Positions 22,200-31,726 are shown, numbered from the stretch's first letter. The stretch is 64,000 bases of DNA from Streptomyces sp. NBC_00582 (GCF_036345155.1 NZ_CP107772.1:7936001-8000000); one strand, 5' to 3'. Numbers and translations are program-made. The notes: generated by a model from the sequence alone, not told the origin.

Positions 22200-24401
22200 G
22201 TGGCAACATCCGCTGAATCCCAGGACCAGCTCGGCTCTGGTCAGCGTATCGAAGCCTCCGAAGGGGGCCCCGAGACGATCTCGTTCACCTTCGAAGGTGA
22301 GGAATTCACCGTCTCGGGCTTCGAACGCTCCCTGCCCGATCCTTCCACCCCCGGCGACCGAGCCCAACTCGTCAAGGCCGGCCTGCAGGCGGACGGCGCC
22401 GCCCTCGACGAGGACGCCTGGCATGCCGTCGCCCGCGCCATCATCTCGCCCGAGGCCGCTGCCGCCCAGTTGCGTTCCGCCAAGGGACAGGCCTCGGCCC
22501 TGATTGAAGAGCACGTCGAAGGCGCCACCCTCCGCTCACTGCACACCCGGGTCTGGCTGACCGAACTGTTCCCCGGACACCAGCCGCGCACCAGCCAGGG
22601 GGCCCTCCCCGTCGAGGACCCCGAGGTCCACGGCGACGTCGACGAGCAGGGACGCCCCTACGCCCGGGTCGTCTACCGTTACCGCGACCGGAAGCACCTG
22701 CGCGACCACCTGGCCCAGACCATAGAACAGACCAGGCACGCCAACCCCAACCCCTACGACCGCTCGATCCTCGCCCGGCGGATCACCCGAGCCGTCATCG
22801 CACACCCCTGCCGACTTGAATTCGCCGACGGCGACGAACACATGGACGTCCTCGCCGTACGCGACGGCATCACCCGGCTGACCAGCGCGTGGGCCCTGCT
22901 CACCGACGGCGCCTCGCCCTACGCCGACGAGATCGCGGCCACGGCGCTGCGCGTCCTGACCGCCGAGAAGACCCAGCGGCGAGGCGCCGCCGAGAGGTCC
23001 CTCAGCCAGCGCATGGCGCTGGGCCGGCAGGAAGCACTCAACGGGTTCCTCGCGGAGTTTCAGCGAGGTGTCAACCAGCCGCAGCCCGCAGACCGTTCCG
23101 TACGCCTCGGTCAGACACTTGTCGTGCCTGCCCAGGTCACGGTGGGCATCCACCGGCACGGCTCCGCAGGACTCTCCGCGGAGGAGGTCTTCGACGACGC
23201 CGTTCGCTCCATCCTCGCCTCGATCCACGTCGAATTCCGCCACTGGGAGGCCGCCGCACAGAATGTGGAGGTGGGAAGCCGCGCCATCAGCCGGGTACGG
23301 CTTCCCGGACTCCCGCAGAACAGCCTCCTCGACGGGATCATCGGCCTTGCCCTGGGACGCCGCAAGCCGGAGGACCTGCCCGGCGTCTTCGGCAGGAGCG
23401 ATATCCCGGGCACACCCCTCTGGCGTGCCGTCTACCTGACCCACTTCCTCACCCGGCCCGAGGTCTTCGAGCAGGTGAAGAGGTTCGCCAAGGACATCAA
23501 GGGCACCAGCCGGATGAACACCGCAGGGTACGCAGAGCTCCTCGGTCCCGTCATCGACCTGCCCTGGCGTGGCTACAAGGCGGGCTCGCTCCAGCAGGCC
23601 CGCAACGCCTGGGCCAACGGCGGTGTACTCACCAAGGGAGTACTGGGCGACTGGCAGCCCACTCCGGACACCGACTTCACCGATCTCGTGGAACCGGCGC
23701 TGAAGGGGAACAACGACGCCCGCCAGACCCTCGCGGTCGCAGGCGGTATCGCGCTCATCGCGGACAAACTCATCACCCGCAACGTCGGCTCCGCCGTGGG
23801 CAGAACCGTCCCGTTCCGCGCCAACACCGACCAGATCGTCGCCGGCCTCGCCGAGTCGGAGAAGGGACTGTGGAGTCTGGCCCTCGCGGCCAATGCCTTC
23901 GAGGCCAGGCGGGAATGCCTGAACTCCTTCACCGACGCCCAACTCCTGGCGCGCAACACGGCCGACATGTACACCATCCCGGCCGTCGACCTGGCCGCGC
24001 CGGACAAGTTGGCGCGGGACGCCGGCGGCCGGGCGGTCCAACCCCTCGACCAGTGGACCCTCGTCGCCCTCTCCAACCCCGACAAGGCCCAGCAGGCCGA
24101 ACAGGAGCGGCAGCAGAACCAGGACGCCGACGGCTCCCAGCAGACGGTCGCCGAGAAACTCGCCGTCGAACGACGTGCCCTGCGACAGGCTGTGACCGAA
24201 GCCCGATTCGCCGTCGAGCGCCTGCTCAAAATCGCAGACGGCCCCGATGCCAGGGCCACCACCGTGCATCCCTTCGGATCGCAGGAGGAACTGGACCGGA
24301 TGATCGCCGAGGTGCATCAACTCGTCGGCCAGATCACCCTGCACACGCAGGCGGCTGAGCAGGAGCCGGAAGAAGACGAGGACGACGAGTTCACGGACTG
24401 A
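22200..24401 (+). CDS. Large protein of unknown function (733 aa)
   Basis: I do not recognise this protein. GTG 22200 is chosen because AAAGGA lies 6 bases upstream; an ATG at 22167 lacks a site. No signal peptide or membrane span. Visible features: a VRDGITRLTSAWALL stretch near residue 220 that resembles the DGxxR turn of ParB/DGQHR-type domains (weak), a probable helical middle (350-560) with LLDGIIGLALGRRKPEDLPG, a Q/E-rich likely coiled coil near 610-665, and a very acidic tail ending EEDEDDEFTD. It follows the DUF3800 gene and its terminator on the same strand. Third positions look less G/C-biased than in neighbours, as in transferred genes. Confidence 0.88.
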   Translation: MATSAESQDQLGSGQRIEASEGGPETISFTFEGEEFTVSGFERSLPDPSTPGDRAQLVKAGLQADGAALDEDAWHAVARAIISPEAAAAQLRSAKGQASALIEEHVEGATLRSLHTRVWLTELFPGHQPRTSQGALPVEDPEVHGDVDEQGRPYARVVYRYRDRKHLRDHLAQTIEQTRHANPNPYDRSILARRITRAVIAHPCRLEFADGDEHMDVLAVRDGITRLTSAWALLTDGASPYADEIAATALRVLTAEKTQRRGAAERSLSQRMALGRQEALNGFLAEFQRGVNQPQPADRSVRLGQTLVVPAQVTVGIHRHGSAGLSAEEVFDDAVRSILASIHVEFRHWEAAAQNVEVGSRAISRVRLPGLPQNSLLDGIIGLALGRRKPEDLPGVFGRSDIPGTPLWRAVYLTHFLTRPEVFEQVKRFAKDIKGTSRMNTAGYAELLGPVIDLPWRGYKAGSLQQARNAWANGGVLTKGVLGDWQPTPDTDFTDLVEPALKGNNDARQTLAVAGGIALIADKLITRNVGSAVGRTVPFRANTDQIVAGLAESEKGLWSLALAANAFEARRECLNSFTDAQLLARNTADMYTIPAVDLAAPDKLARDAGGRAVQPLDQWTLVALSNPDKAQQAEQERQQNQDADGSQQTVAEKLAVERRALRQAVTEARFAVERLLKIADGPDARATTVHPFGSQEELDRMIAEVHQLVGQITLHTQAAEQEPEEDEDDEFTD

Positions 24402-24542
24402 CTCGTCCACAGAACGACCCGCAGCACCACCGCGACGACCGGTATCCACTTTCGGGTACCGATCGTTGCTCTTTTCGGGCGTGTCTCCACATCGGCGTAC
24501 AAGCTGGAGCCCCCTCTGCCCCGCGCCCGACCGGAGGACCCG

Positions 24543-25946
24543 ATGAGCAACCCCCCGCTCGCCTCAGGCCCCGACGGCGCCGGCGCGCTCCGGCCCCTGC
24601 TCGCCGCCGTCCTCGACGCCCTCGACGCGGGCGCACGGGCCCGCGGCGGCCCCCTCCCCGCCGGCGGCCCCGACGCGGTCGCCGCCCGCCTGAGGGCCGC
24701 CGTCGGCGACGTACTCCCCGAAGACGGTGACCCGCACGCCCTCACCGACCTCGTCCACGCCCTCGCCGAAGGCTCCGCCGACCCCGCGCACCCCCGGTGC
24801 GCCGCCCATCTGCACTGCCCGCCCCTCGCCGTCGCCACCGCCGCCGACCTCGCCGTCTGCGCCCTCAACCCCTCCCTCGACTCCTGGGACCAGGCCCCGG
24901 CGGCCTCGGAGCTGGAGGCGCTCGTGACACGGGCACTCACGAGGGAGGTCTACGCACCCCAGGGCGACGACACCCGGACAGCACCCCCAGCCGACGACGT
25001 CCGCAACCCGCCCCACCCCGACGCCCTCGTCACCACCGGCGGCACCGAGTCCAACCAGCTCGCCCTCCTCCTCGCCCGCGAGACCCTCGGCCCCACCGTC
25101 CGCCTCCTGTGCGGCGGCAACGCCCACCACTCCCTCACCCGCGCCGCCTGGCTCCTCGGCCTGCCCGCACCCGTCGTCGTCCCGGCCCCCACCGGCACCC
25201 TCGACCCCGCCGCGCTCCACGCCGCCCTCACCACCGTCCCCGGTCCCCACCTGGTCGCCGCCACCGCGGGCACCACCGACGCCGGACTCATCGACCCCCT
25301 CCCCGCCGTCGCCGCCCTCTGCGCGACCCACGGCGCCCGCCTCCACATCGACGCCGCCTACGGAGGCGGACTCCTCTTCAGCGACCGCCACCGCCCGAAA
25401 CTCGACGGACTCGACGCCGCCCACACCGTCACCCTCGACCTGCACAAACTCGGCTGGCAGCCCGTCGCCGCCGGACTCCTCGCCGTCCGCGACCCCGCCG
25501 ACCTCACCGCCCTGAACCAGCACGCCGACTACCTCAACGCCGACGACGACACCGAGGCCGGCCTCCCCGACCTCCTGGGCCGCTCCCTGCGCACCACCCG
25601 CCGACCCGACGTCCTCAAGATCGCCGTCACCCTCAAGACCCTCGGCCGCCACGGCCTCGGCACCCTCGTCGACCAGGTCTGCGACCACGCCCACGCCTTC
25701 GCCGCCCTGGTCCGCGACCACCCCGGCCTCGAACTCCACGCCGAGCCCACCATCAGCACCGTCCTCTTCCGCCCCACCGGCGCCCCCGACACCGCCGTCG
25801 CCGCGATACGCCGCCGCCTCCTCACCGACGGCCACGCCGTCCTCGGCCGCGCCCGCCTCGACGGCCGCCTCTGGCTCAAGACCACCCTCCTCAACCCGCA
25901 CACCCGCCCCCACGACCTGGCCGCCCTCCTGGCAGCGGTGGCCTGA
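24543..25946 (+). CDS. PLP-dependent decarboxylase (diaminobutyrate/lysine type)
   Basis: 467 residues, group II decarboxylase fold. HCPPLAVATAADLAVCALNPSLDSWDQAP matches the substrate region of DesA and L-2,4-diaminobutyrate decarboxylases; TTGGTESNQLAL binds the phosphate; HIDAAYGG gives the cofactor Asp; K302 in DLHKLGWQP forms the Schiff base. It makes a diamine (cadaverine, putrescine or 1,3-diaminopropane; not decidable here). GGAGG precedes ATG 24543. The next gene, 37 bases on, is an amine/amino-acid N-hydroxylase, so the pair would give an N-hydroxylated diamine. No iron-box-like palindrome was found upstream. Confidence 0.87.
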   Translation: MSNPPLASGPDGAGALRPLLAAVLDALDAGARARGGPLPAGGPDAVAARLRAAVGDVLPEDGDPHALTDLVHALAEGSADPAHPRCAAHLHCPPLAVATAADLAVCALNPSLDSWDQAPAASELEALVTRALTREVYAPQGDDTRTAPPADDVRNPPHPDALVTTGGTESNQLALLLARETLGPTVRLLCGGNAHHSLTRAAWLLGLPAPVVVPAPTGTLDPAALHAALTTVPGPHLVAATAGTTDAGLIDPLPAVAALCATHGARLHIDAAYGGGLLFSDRHRPKLDGLDAAHTVTLDLHKLGWQPVAAGLLAVRDPADLTALNQHADYLNADDDTEAGLPDLLGRSLRTTRRPDVLKIAVTLKTLGRHGLGTLVDQVCDHAHAFAALVRDHPGLELHAEPTISTVLFRPTGAPDTAVAAIRRRLLTDGHAVLGRARLDGRLWLKTTLLNPHTRPHDLAALLAAVA

Positions 25947-25983
25947 GAACGCCTCACAACCGGTGGAAGGAAAGCACCCGCGC

Positions 25984-27405
25984 ATGAACACGCCCCCACC
26001 CCCGGACTCCGACACCCCCCGCGACCTCGTCGGCATCGGCATCGGCCCCAGCAACCTCTCCCTCGCCGCCCTCGCCCACCCCCTCGCCGAACTCGACACC
26101 GTCTTCTACGAACAACGCCCCCGCTTCGACTGGCACCCCGGCCTCCTCATCGACGGCGCCCGCGTCCAGGTCCCCTTCCTCGCCGACCTCGTCACCCTCG
26201 CGGACCCCACCAATCCCTGGAGCTTCCTCAACTACCTCAAGACCCACCACCGCCTCTACCCCTTTTACTTCTCCGAGCACTTCCACATCCGGCGCGCCGA
26301 ATACGACACCTACTGCCGCTGGGTCGCCGACCACCTCCCCGCACTCCACTTCCGCCACCAGGTCGACGCCGTCCGCTGGAACCCCGAACGCGACACCTTC
26401 GAAGTCGACTACACCCAGCTCGACACCGACGGCGAAGCCGAAGCCCTCGGCCGCACCCACACCCGCAACGTCGTCCTCGGCATCGGCACCGAACCCCACA
26501 TCCCCGACCCCCTGCGCCCCCTCGTCGACACCCCCGGCGTCCCCGTGCTGCACGCCCGCGACTACCTCGCCCACCGCGACACCCTCCTCGCCGCCGGCCA
26601 TGTCACCGTCGTCGGATCAGGACAGTCCGGCGCCGAGATCTTCCTCGACCTCCTGCGCCACCGCCCCGTGGGCCGCGAACAACTCCACTGGATCGGCCGC
26701 ACCGAGGCCTTCGCCCCCATGGAGTACTCCAAGCTCGGCCTCGAACACTTCACCCCCGACTACACCCGCTACTTCCACGCCCTCGCCGAACCCGTCCGCG
26801 ACCGTCTCGTCAGCGCCCACTGGCAACTCCACAAGGGCATCGACGCCGGCACCCTCGCCGCCATCCACGACGAGCTCTACCGCCGCACCCTCGACGGCGG
26901 CTGGCCCGACGCCGTCCTCACCCCCGGCGTCCGCGTCCGTACCGCCGGCCGCATCTCCACCACCCGCCTCGAACTCCACCTCGAACACACCCAGCAGAAC
27001 ACCCGCTCCCGCCTCACCACCGACGCCGTCGTCCTCGCCACCGGCCACCGCGAGCGCCCCCTCGACCGCATCCTCGCCGGCCTCGACCCCTACATGCGCC
27101 GCGACAGCGCCGGACGCCCCCGCATCGACGAACAGTTCCGCCTCGTCCTCGACCCCTCCGTCACCGCCACCGGCTGCCACGTCTACGTACAGAACGGCGA
27201 GCGCCACACCCACGGCGTCGGCGCCCCCGACCTCGGCCTCGCCGCCTGGCGCAGCGCCACCGTCCTCAACACCCTCACCGGCAAGGACAACTACCCCCTG
27301 CCCACCCGCACCGCCTTCACCACCTTCGGCCTCGAACAACGACAGCCCCAGATCCCGCCCGCACGCCGGCCCCACCCGCTGACCCCCCTGCGCGACGGAA
27401 TCTGA
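25984..27405 (+). CDS. Lysine/ornithine/diamine N-monooxygenase (DesB/IucD/PvdA family)
   Basis: 473 residues, flavin-dependent. FAD loop GIGIGPSNLSLAALA at the N-terminus, NADPH loop VVGSGQSGAEIFLDLL in the middle, and the C-terminal ATGHRERP / FVLATGY-like motif with HGVGAPDLGLAAWRSA. Hydroxylates a primary amine for hydroxamate formation. ATG 25984 is preferred to GTG 25963, which would overlap the GGAAGGAAAG ribosome site. Pairs with the decarboxylase; the acyltransferase and NIS synthetase of a desferrioxamine-type pathway are absent from the window. Confidence 0.9.
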   Translation: MNTPPPPDSDTPRDLVGIGIGPSNLSLAALAHPLAELDTVFYEQRPRFDWHPGLLIDGARVQVPFLADLVTLADPTNPWSFLNYLKTHHRLYPFYFSEHFHIRRAEYDTYCRWVADHLPALHFRHQVDAVRWNPERDTFEVDYTQLDTDGEAEALGRTHTRNVVLGIGTEPHIPDPLRPLVDTPGVPVLHARDYLAHRDTLLAAGHVTVVGSGQSGAEIFLDLLRHRPVGREQLHWIGRTEAFAPMEYSKLGLEHFTPDYTRYFHALAEPVRDRLVSAHWQLHKGIDAGTLAAIHDELYRRTLDGGWPDAVLTPGVRVRTAGRISTTRLELHLEHTQQNTRSRLTTDAVVLATGHRERPLDRILAGLDPYMRRDSAGRPRIDEQFRLVLDPSVTATGCHVYVQNGERHTHGVGAPDLGLAAWRSATVLNTLTGKDNYPLPTRTAFTTFGLEQRQPQIPPARRPHPLTPLRDGI

Positions 27406-27432
27406 GGCCGTCACCTCGGATCAGAGCACGGC

Positions 27433-29247
27433 TCAGAACACCGGCGTACCGTCCCGCGTGAGCTTCCAGTCCACCGAAGCGAAGTCCTTCGGGTCCAGCA
27501 CACCCTTCGCGGTCACCCACTCCGCGATCCGCGTCCGGATCTCCGTCGACTCCGACCACAGCTCGGTGGCGGAGGCCACATGCGGGAACGCGCCACCGCC
27601 GTTCGCCCGGTAGTTGTTCACCGCGAACACGAACTGCTGCGCGTCGTCCAGCGCCGCCCCCTCGAACGTCAGGTTCTTGATCCGCGAACCCGCCGCCTGC
27701 GCGATGTCGATGTCGTACGACAGCCCCGACACATAGTCGTAGTTGTAGTCCGGCCGGTTGTTCGCGTTCGTCAGCTTCTCGACGTCCACGACCGTGCCGG
27801 CGGCCGTCTGCACGAAGTACTCCGCCGAGTACTCCAGGTACGCCTTGATCTGCGCACCCGTCAGCAGCTTCGCCACCAGCGTGTTGTCGTACACGTACAG
27901 GCTCGACAGATCGCGGATCGTCACGTTGCCCGCCGGGATCTCCGACGTACGGGAGAACGGCGACGCCTGCGAGATCACCGGCAGCGACGCGTACGACGTC
28001 CCCGCCAGCGCCGCCTTGACGACGTCCTCCTGGACCTTGGTGATCAGGTCGATGATCGGGGCGTCCTTGTACCGCGCCTCGACCGTCGTCAGCGTCTCGG
28101 TCGCCGTACCGACCACCTGGTTGACGTACTCCACGACCTTCGCGTGCTCGTCGCTCAGCAGCTTGGTGATCTTCGGGTCGTCGGCCACGGTGTTGGAGTT
28201 CAGCACCTTCGACGCCACCGACTCGACCGTCCACCGCCCCTTCTCGAACACCAGCTCGATGTCGAACACGGACAGCCGCTCGGCGTAGGCCAGCGGCTCC
28301 GACAGGACGACCGTCCTCCCGGTCTTCTCGTTCGTGACCCTCAGCTCCGGAATCTCCACGTGCGCGTGACCCACCAGCACCGCGTCGATGTCCGGCACCT
28401 GCTGCGCCACCAGCGCCGCGGAGTTCTCCACGTACGGCAACTGGTCACCGTACGAGGACGTCCCGGAGGACCCGGAGTGCGCCGACACGACCACCACGTC
28501 CGCGCCCATCGCCTTCAGCTTCGGCACCCACTTCGCGGCCTGCTCCTCCAGGCCCGGGAACGCCAGCTTGCCCTGCACGTACGCCTTGTCCCAGATGGCG
28601 ATACCGGGGTTCGTGAGGCCCAGGATCGCGACCTTGACCGGCGGCGCGCCCTTCACGCAGAACGTCCTGATCGCGTACGGCTGGAAGGCCGGCCTCAGCG
28701 TCCTGGCGTCCACCGCGTTCGCGCCCAGCAGCGGGAACCGCAGCTGCGACTCGAACTTCCTCAGCGTCTCGATGCCGTAGTTGAACTCGTGGTTGCCCAG
28801 CGCCGCCGCGTCGTACCCGATCGCGTTCATCGCCTGCGCCATCGGGTGCACCGGACCGCCCTTGGCGGTGATCGGGTCCACCTTCGCGTAGTAGTACGTC
28901 AGCGGCGTGCCCTGGATCGTGTCGCCCGCGTCCAGCAGCAGGACGTTCTCCCGCCCCTTCTCGGCACGGATCTGGTTCACCAGCGTCGAGATGCGCGCGA
29001 GACCCTGGGCGTTGCCCGCCTTGTCCGTGTACTCCGCGTTCTTGAAGTAGTCCCAGTTGAAGACATGCCCGTGCAGGTCGGTCGTCCCGAGCACGGTCAG
29101 CGCGTACCGCTTCGGCTGCTTGACGGGCTTCCCCGGCTGCCTCGCCTCCGCGGCCCGCGCCGCCGGAGCCGCAGCCGCACCCGCGATCGCCACCCCCGCC
29201 CCGGTCACGGCGGACTTCTTCAGAAACTTCCGGCGGTTCAACGGCAT
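27433..29247 (-). CDS. Secreted 5'-nucleotidase / 2',3'-cyclic phosphodiesterase family
   Basis: 604 residues. Tat signal at the N-terminus (NRRKFLKKSAVTGAGVAIAG then ARAAEA cleavage region). Metallophosphatase motifs: GTTDLHGH, DAGDTIQGTP, GNHEFNYG, SAHSG and GHAHVEIP, then the C-terminal nucleotidase domain (about 370-600). Acts outside the membrane to release phosphate from nucleotides. ATG 29247 has AGGAG 8 bases upstream. A 14-bp tandem repeat lies in its promoter region. Confidence 0.92.
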   Translation of the reverse strand: MPLNRRKFLKKSAVTGAGVAIAGAAAAPAARAAEARQPGKPVKQPKRYALTVLGTTDLHGHVFNWDYFKNAEYTDKAGNAQGLARISTLVNQIRAEKGRENVLLLDAGDTIQGTPLTYYYAKVDPITAKGGPVHPMAQAMNAIGYDAAALGNHEFNYGIETLRKFESQLRFPLLGANAVDARTLRPAFQPYAIRTFCVKGAPPVKVAILGLTNPGIAIWDKAYVQGKLAFPGLEEQAAKWVPKLKAMGADVVVVSAHSGSSGTSSYGDQLPYVENSAALVAQQVPDIDAVLVGHAHVEIPELRVTNEKTGRTVVLSEPLAYAERLSVFDIELVFEKGRWTVESVASKVLNSNTVADDPKITKLLSDEHAKVVEYVNQVVGTATETLTTVEARYKDAPIIDLITKVQEDVVKAALAGTSYASLPVISQASPFSRTSEIPAGNVTIRDLSSLYVYDNTLVAKLLTGAQIKAYLEYSAEYFVQTAAGTVVDVEKLTNANNRPDYNYDYVSGLSYDIDIAQAAGSRIKNLTFEGAALDDAQQFVFAVNNYRANGGGAFPHVASATELWSESTEIRTRIAEWVTAKGVLDPKDFASVDWKLTRDGTPVF

Positions 29248-29276
29248 GTCTCGAGCTCCTAGGGCGATGGTCAACA

Positions 29277-29301
29277 ACGCGCGTAGACAAACGCGCGTAG
29301 A
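29277..29301. repeat. Two 11-bp direct repeats, 14-bp period, upstream of the nucleotidase
   Basis: ACGCGCGTAGA at 29277-29287 and 29291-29301. The 14-bp spacing puts the copies on nearly the same helix face after 1.3 turns. It lies 30-54 bases upstream of the nucleotidase start, so an activator or repressor site is plausible. PhoP boxes are 11-bp direct repeats but with a different sequence. Confidence 0.6.
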
Positions 29302-29421
29302 TTCTGACCCGTGCATGACCGACCGCAACAGGCCCCGGAGGTTTCGATCTGGTGACCAGAGGGGGCGACGCCGGGTCAACTCCGCCCCCTCAAAAGGGAA
29401 AGGCGTGACATGGTGGGGCGT

Positions 29422-30126
29422 ATGACCTCACCGCGGATTCCGCCGTACGGCACCCCCGACGCCCCCCTCCTCGCGGTACGCGGCGAGGCCGAACTGGAAA
29501 CCGACCCCGACCTCGCCCACCTCGGCATCACCGTCACCGCACGCGGCAAGGAGCGCCGCACCACCCTCGACGACCTCACCCGGCGTAACGCCACCGTCGT
29601 GGAGCTGATCAAGTCCTACGGCGACGCGGTGGAGGACGTCTCGACAGGCGCGGTGTCCCTCACCCCGGAACTCGAGCGGCGCGGCCGGGGCGAACGCGTC
29701 CACGCCTACCACGGCCGCGTCCACCTCACCGCCGAGCTGACCGACTTCACCGCACTGGGTGAACTGGCGACACGCCTCGCCGACCTGGACCTCACCCGGG
29801 TCGACGGCCCCTGGTGGACCCTGCGCCCCGACTCGCCCGTCCACCGTGCCGCCCGCCGGCAGGCGGTACAGGACGCCGTACGGCGGGCCAAGGAGTACGC
29901 GGAGGCGCTGGGCACGACGGTCGGCGCACTGATCGAGCTGGCCGACACCGGAACCGGATCGGTACCGGGGCGCCCCCGGTCGGGCTTCGGCAGCCGGGTG
30001 CGGCGGATGTCGACGGCCGCGGAAGCGGAGGAGACGGCGCCCGAGCCGCTGGACCTCGAACCGCAGCGGATGCGGGTGCGGGCCGAGGTGAGCGCGCAAT
30101 TCACGATGGTCCCGCCGACCCTGTGA
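29422..30126 (+). CDS. SIMPL (DUF541) domain protein
   Basis: 234 residues without signal peptide. N-terminal strand PLLAVRGEAELETDPDLAHLGITVTARGKERR, followed by the ALxxALxxARxRAxxLA-like helix (AVQDAVRRAKEYAEALGTTVGALIEL) that defines SIMPL proteins, and a C-terminal VRAEVSAQFTM strand. Function of cytosolic actinobacterial members is unknown. ATG 29422 preferred; an in-frame ATG 29410 would add four residues. Confidence 0.85.
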   Translation: MTSPRIPPYGTPDAPLLAVRGEAELETDPDLAHLGITVTARGKERRTTLDDLTRRNATVVELIKSYGDAVEDVSTGAVSLTPELERRGRGERVHAYHGRVHLTAELTDFTALGELATRLADLDLTRVDGPWWTLRPDSPVHRAARRQAVQDAVRRAKEYAEALGTTVGALIELADTGTGSVPGRPRSGFGSRVRRMSTAAEAEETAPEPLDLEPQRMRVRAEVSAQFTMVPPTL

Positions 30127-30145
30127 ATTCACCCTTTCGGTGAAT
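30127..30145 (+). terminator. Short hairpin terminator after SIMPL gene
   Basis: ATTCACC, a CTTTC loop, GGTGAAT: a 7-bp perfect stem starting inside the SIMPL stop region. Moderate strength; it separates that gene from pyk. Confidence 0.55.
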
Positions 30146-30282
30146 GCGGGCACGAAATCGGTATGCTCATAAGAGCGGTACCCCGCACAATTCAACGCTT
30201 GTCAACTCCCCTTCACCAAACGGTTGTTGGCCGGTCACGTCCCCCCAATTCGCTACTGCCCGGTACGTCATAGGCTCGACTC

Positions 30283-31719
30283 ATGCGCCGAGCGAAAATC
30301 GTCTGCACCCTGGGCCCCGCCACCGACTCCTACGACCAGATCAAAGCCCTGGTCGACGCCGGAATGGACGTCGCCCGCTTCAATCTCAGCCACGGCAGCC
30401 ACGCCGAACACGACGAGCGCTACCACCGCGTCCGCAAGGCCTCCGACGAGACCGGCCGCAGCGTCGGCCTCCTCGCCGATCTTCAAGGCCCGAAGATCCG
30501 CCTCGGCCACTTCGCGGAAGGACCGGTACTCCTCGAACGCGACGACACCTTCACGATCACCGTGGAGGAAGGCGTGGCGGGTGACGGCAAGCGCTGCGGC
30601 ACGACGTACGCCGGCCTGGCGCAGGACGTGACCCCCGGCGAGCGGATCCTCGTCGACGACGGCAAGGTCTGCCTGGAGGTCACGGAGGTCGTGGGCGCGG
30701 AGGTCCACACCCGTGTGGTCGAAGGCGGCGTCGTCTCCGACCACAAGGGCCTGAACCTCCCGGGCGTCGCCGTCTCGGTCCCCGCCCTGTCCAAGAAGGA
30801 CGAGGAGGACCTGCGCTGGGCGCTCCGCACGGGCTTCGACGTGATCGCCCTGTCCTTCGTGCGCAGCGGCCGCGACATCCTGGACGTCCACCGCATCATG
30901 GACGAGGAGGGCCGCAGGCTGCCCGTCATCGCCAAGGTGGAGAAACCCCAGGCGGTGGAGGCGATCGACGACATCGTGGCCGCCTTCGACGGGATCATGG
31001 TCGCTCGTGGCGACCTCGGCGTCGAGATGCCCCTCGAACAGGTCCCGATCGTCCAGAAGCGAGCGATCAAGCTGGCGAAGCGCAACGCCAAGCCGGTCAT
31101 CGTGGCGACCCAGATGCTCGACTCGATGATCGAGAACTCCCGCCCGACCCGCGCCGAGGCCTCGGACGTCGCGAACGCCGTGATCGACGGCACGGACGCC
31201 GTCATGCTCTCGGGCGAGACCAGCGTCGGCGCGTACGCGATCCAGACGGTCCGCACGATGGCCAGGATCGTGGCGGCGGCGGAGGAGGACATCCTGGCCA
31301 AGGGCCTCCCGCCCCTCACCGAACGCAACAAGCCCCGCACCCAGGGCGGCGCGGTCGCCCGGGCGGCGGCGGAGATCGGCGACTTCCTGAACGCCAAACT
31401 CCTGGTCGCCTTCACCCAGACCGGCGACACGGCCCGCCGCCTCTCCCGCTACCGCTCCCCGATCCCCCTCCTGGCCTTCACCCCGGAACAGTCGACCCGC
31501 TCCCAGCTGACCCTCACCTGGGGCGCGGAAACCTTCCTGGTCCCCCCGGTCGGCTCCACGGACGCGATGGTCGCCCAGGTGGACGAGCTGCTCCTGAAGT
31601 ACGGCCGCTGCCACAAGGGCGACATCATCGTGATCACGGCAGGCTCCCCGCCGGGGGTCTCGGGCGCGACGAACCTGGTCCGCGTCCACCATGTGGGGGA
31701 GGACGACAGCCCGAAGTAG
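30283..31719 (+). CDS. pyk: Pyruvate kinase
   Basis: 478 residues, complete. RAKIVCTLGPA start, FNLSHG, LADLQGPKIRLG, the active-site Lys region VIAKVEKPQAVEAID, MVARGDLGVEMP, IVATQMLDSMIENSRPTRAEASDVANAV and SGETSVGAYAI; C-terminal allosteric domain from about 350. Makes pyruvate and ATP from phosphoenolpyruvate. The 137 bases upstream (30146-30282) show no clear promoter hexamers that I would defend. Confidence 0.97.
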   Translation: MRRAKIVCTLGPATDSYDQIKALVDAGMDVARFNLSHGSHAEHDERYHRVRKASDETGRSVGLLADLQGPKIRLGHFAEGPVLLERDDTFTITVEEGVAGDGKRCGTTYAGLAQDVTPGERILVDDGKVCLEVTEVVGAEVHTRVVEGGVVSDHKGLNLPGVAVSVPALSKKDEEDLRWALRTGFDVIALSFVRSGRDILDVHRIMDEEGRRLPVIAKVEKPQAVEAIDDIVAAFDGIMVARGDLGVEMPLEQVPIVQKRAIKLAKRNAKPVIVATQMLDSMIENSRPTRAEASDVANAVIDGTDAVMLSGETSVGAYAIQTVRTMARIVAAAEEDILAKGLPPLTERNKPRTQGGAVARAAAEIGDFLNAKLLVAFTQTGDTARRLSRYRSPIPLLAFTPEQSTRSQLTLTWGAETFLVPPVGSTDAMVAQVDELLLKYGRCHKGDIIVITAGSPPGVSGATNLVRVHHVGEDDSPK

Positions 31720-31726
31720 GGGCCTG

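Noticed and set aside
21389..24401. Integrated plasmid or prophage
   Set aside because: No integrase, excisionase, replication gene or attachment-site repeat was found at either edge.
24402..24542. Iron box (DmdR/IdeR type) before the decarboxylase gene
   Set aside because: No TTAGGTTAGGCTAACCTAA-like palindrome is present in the gap.
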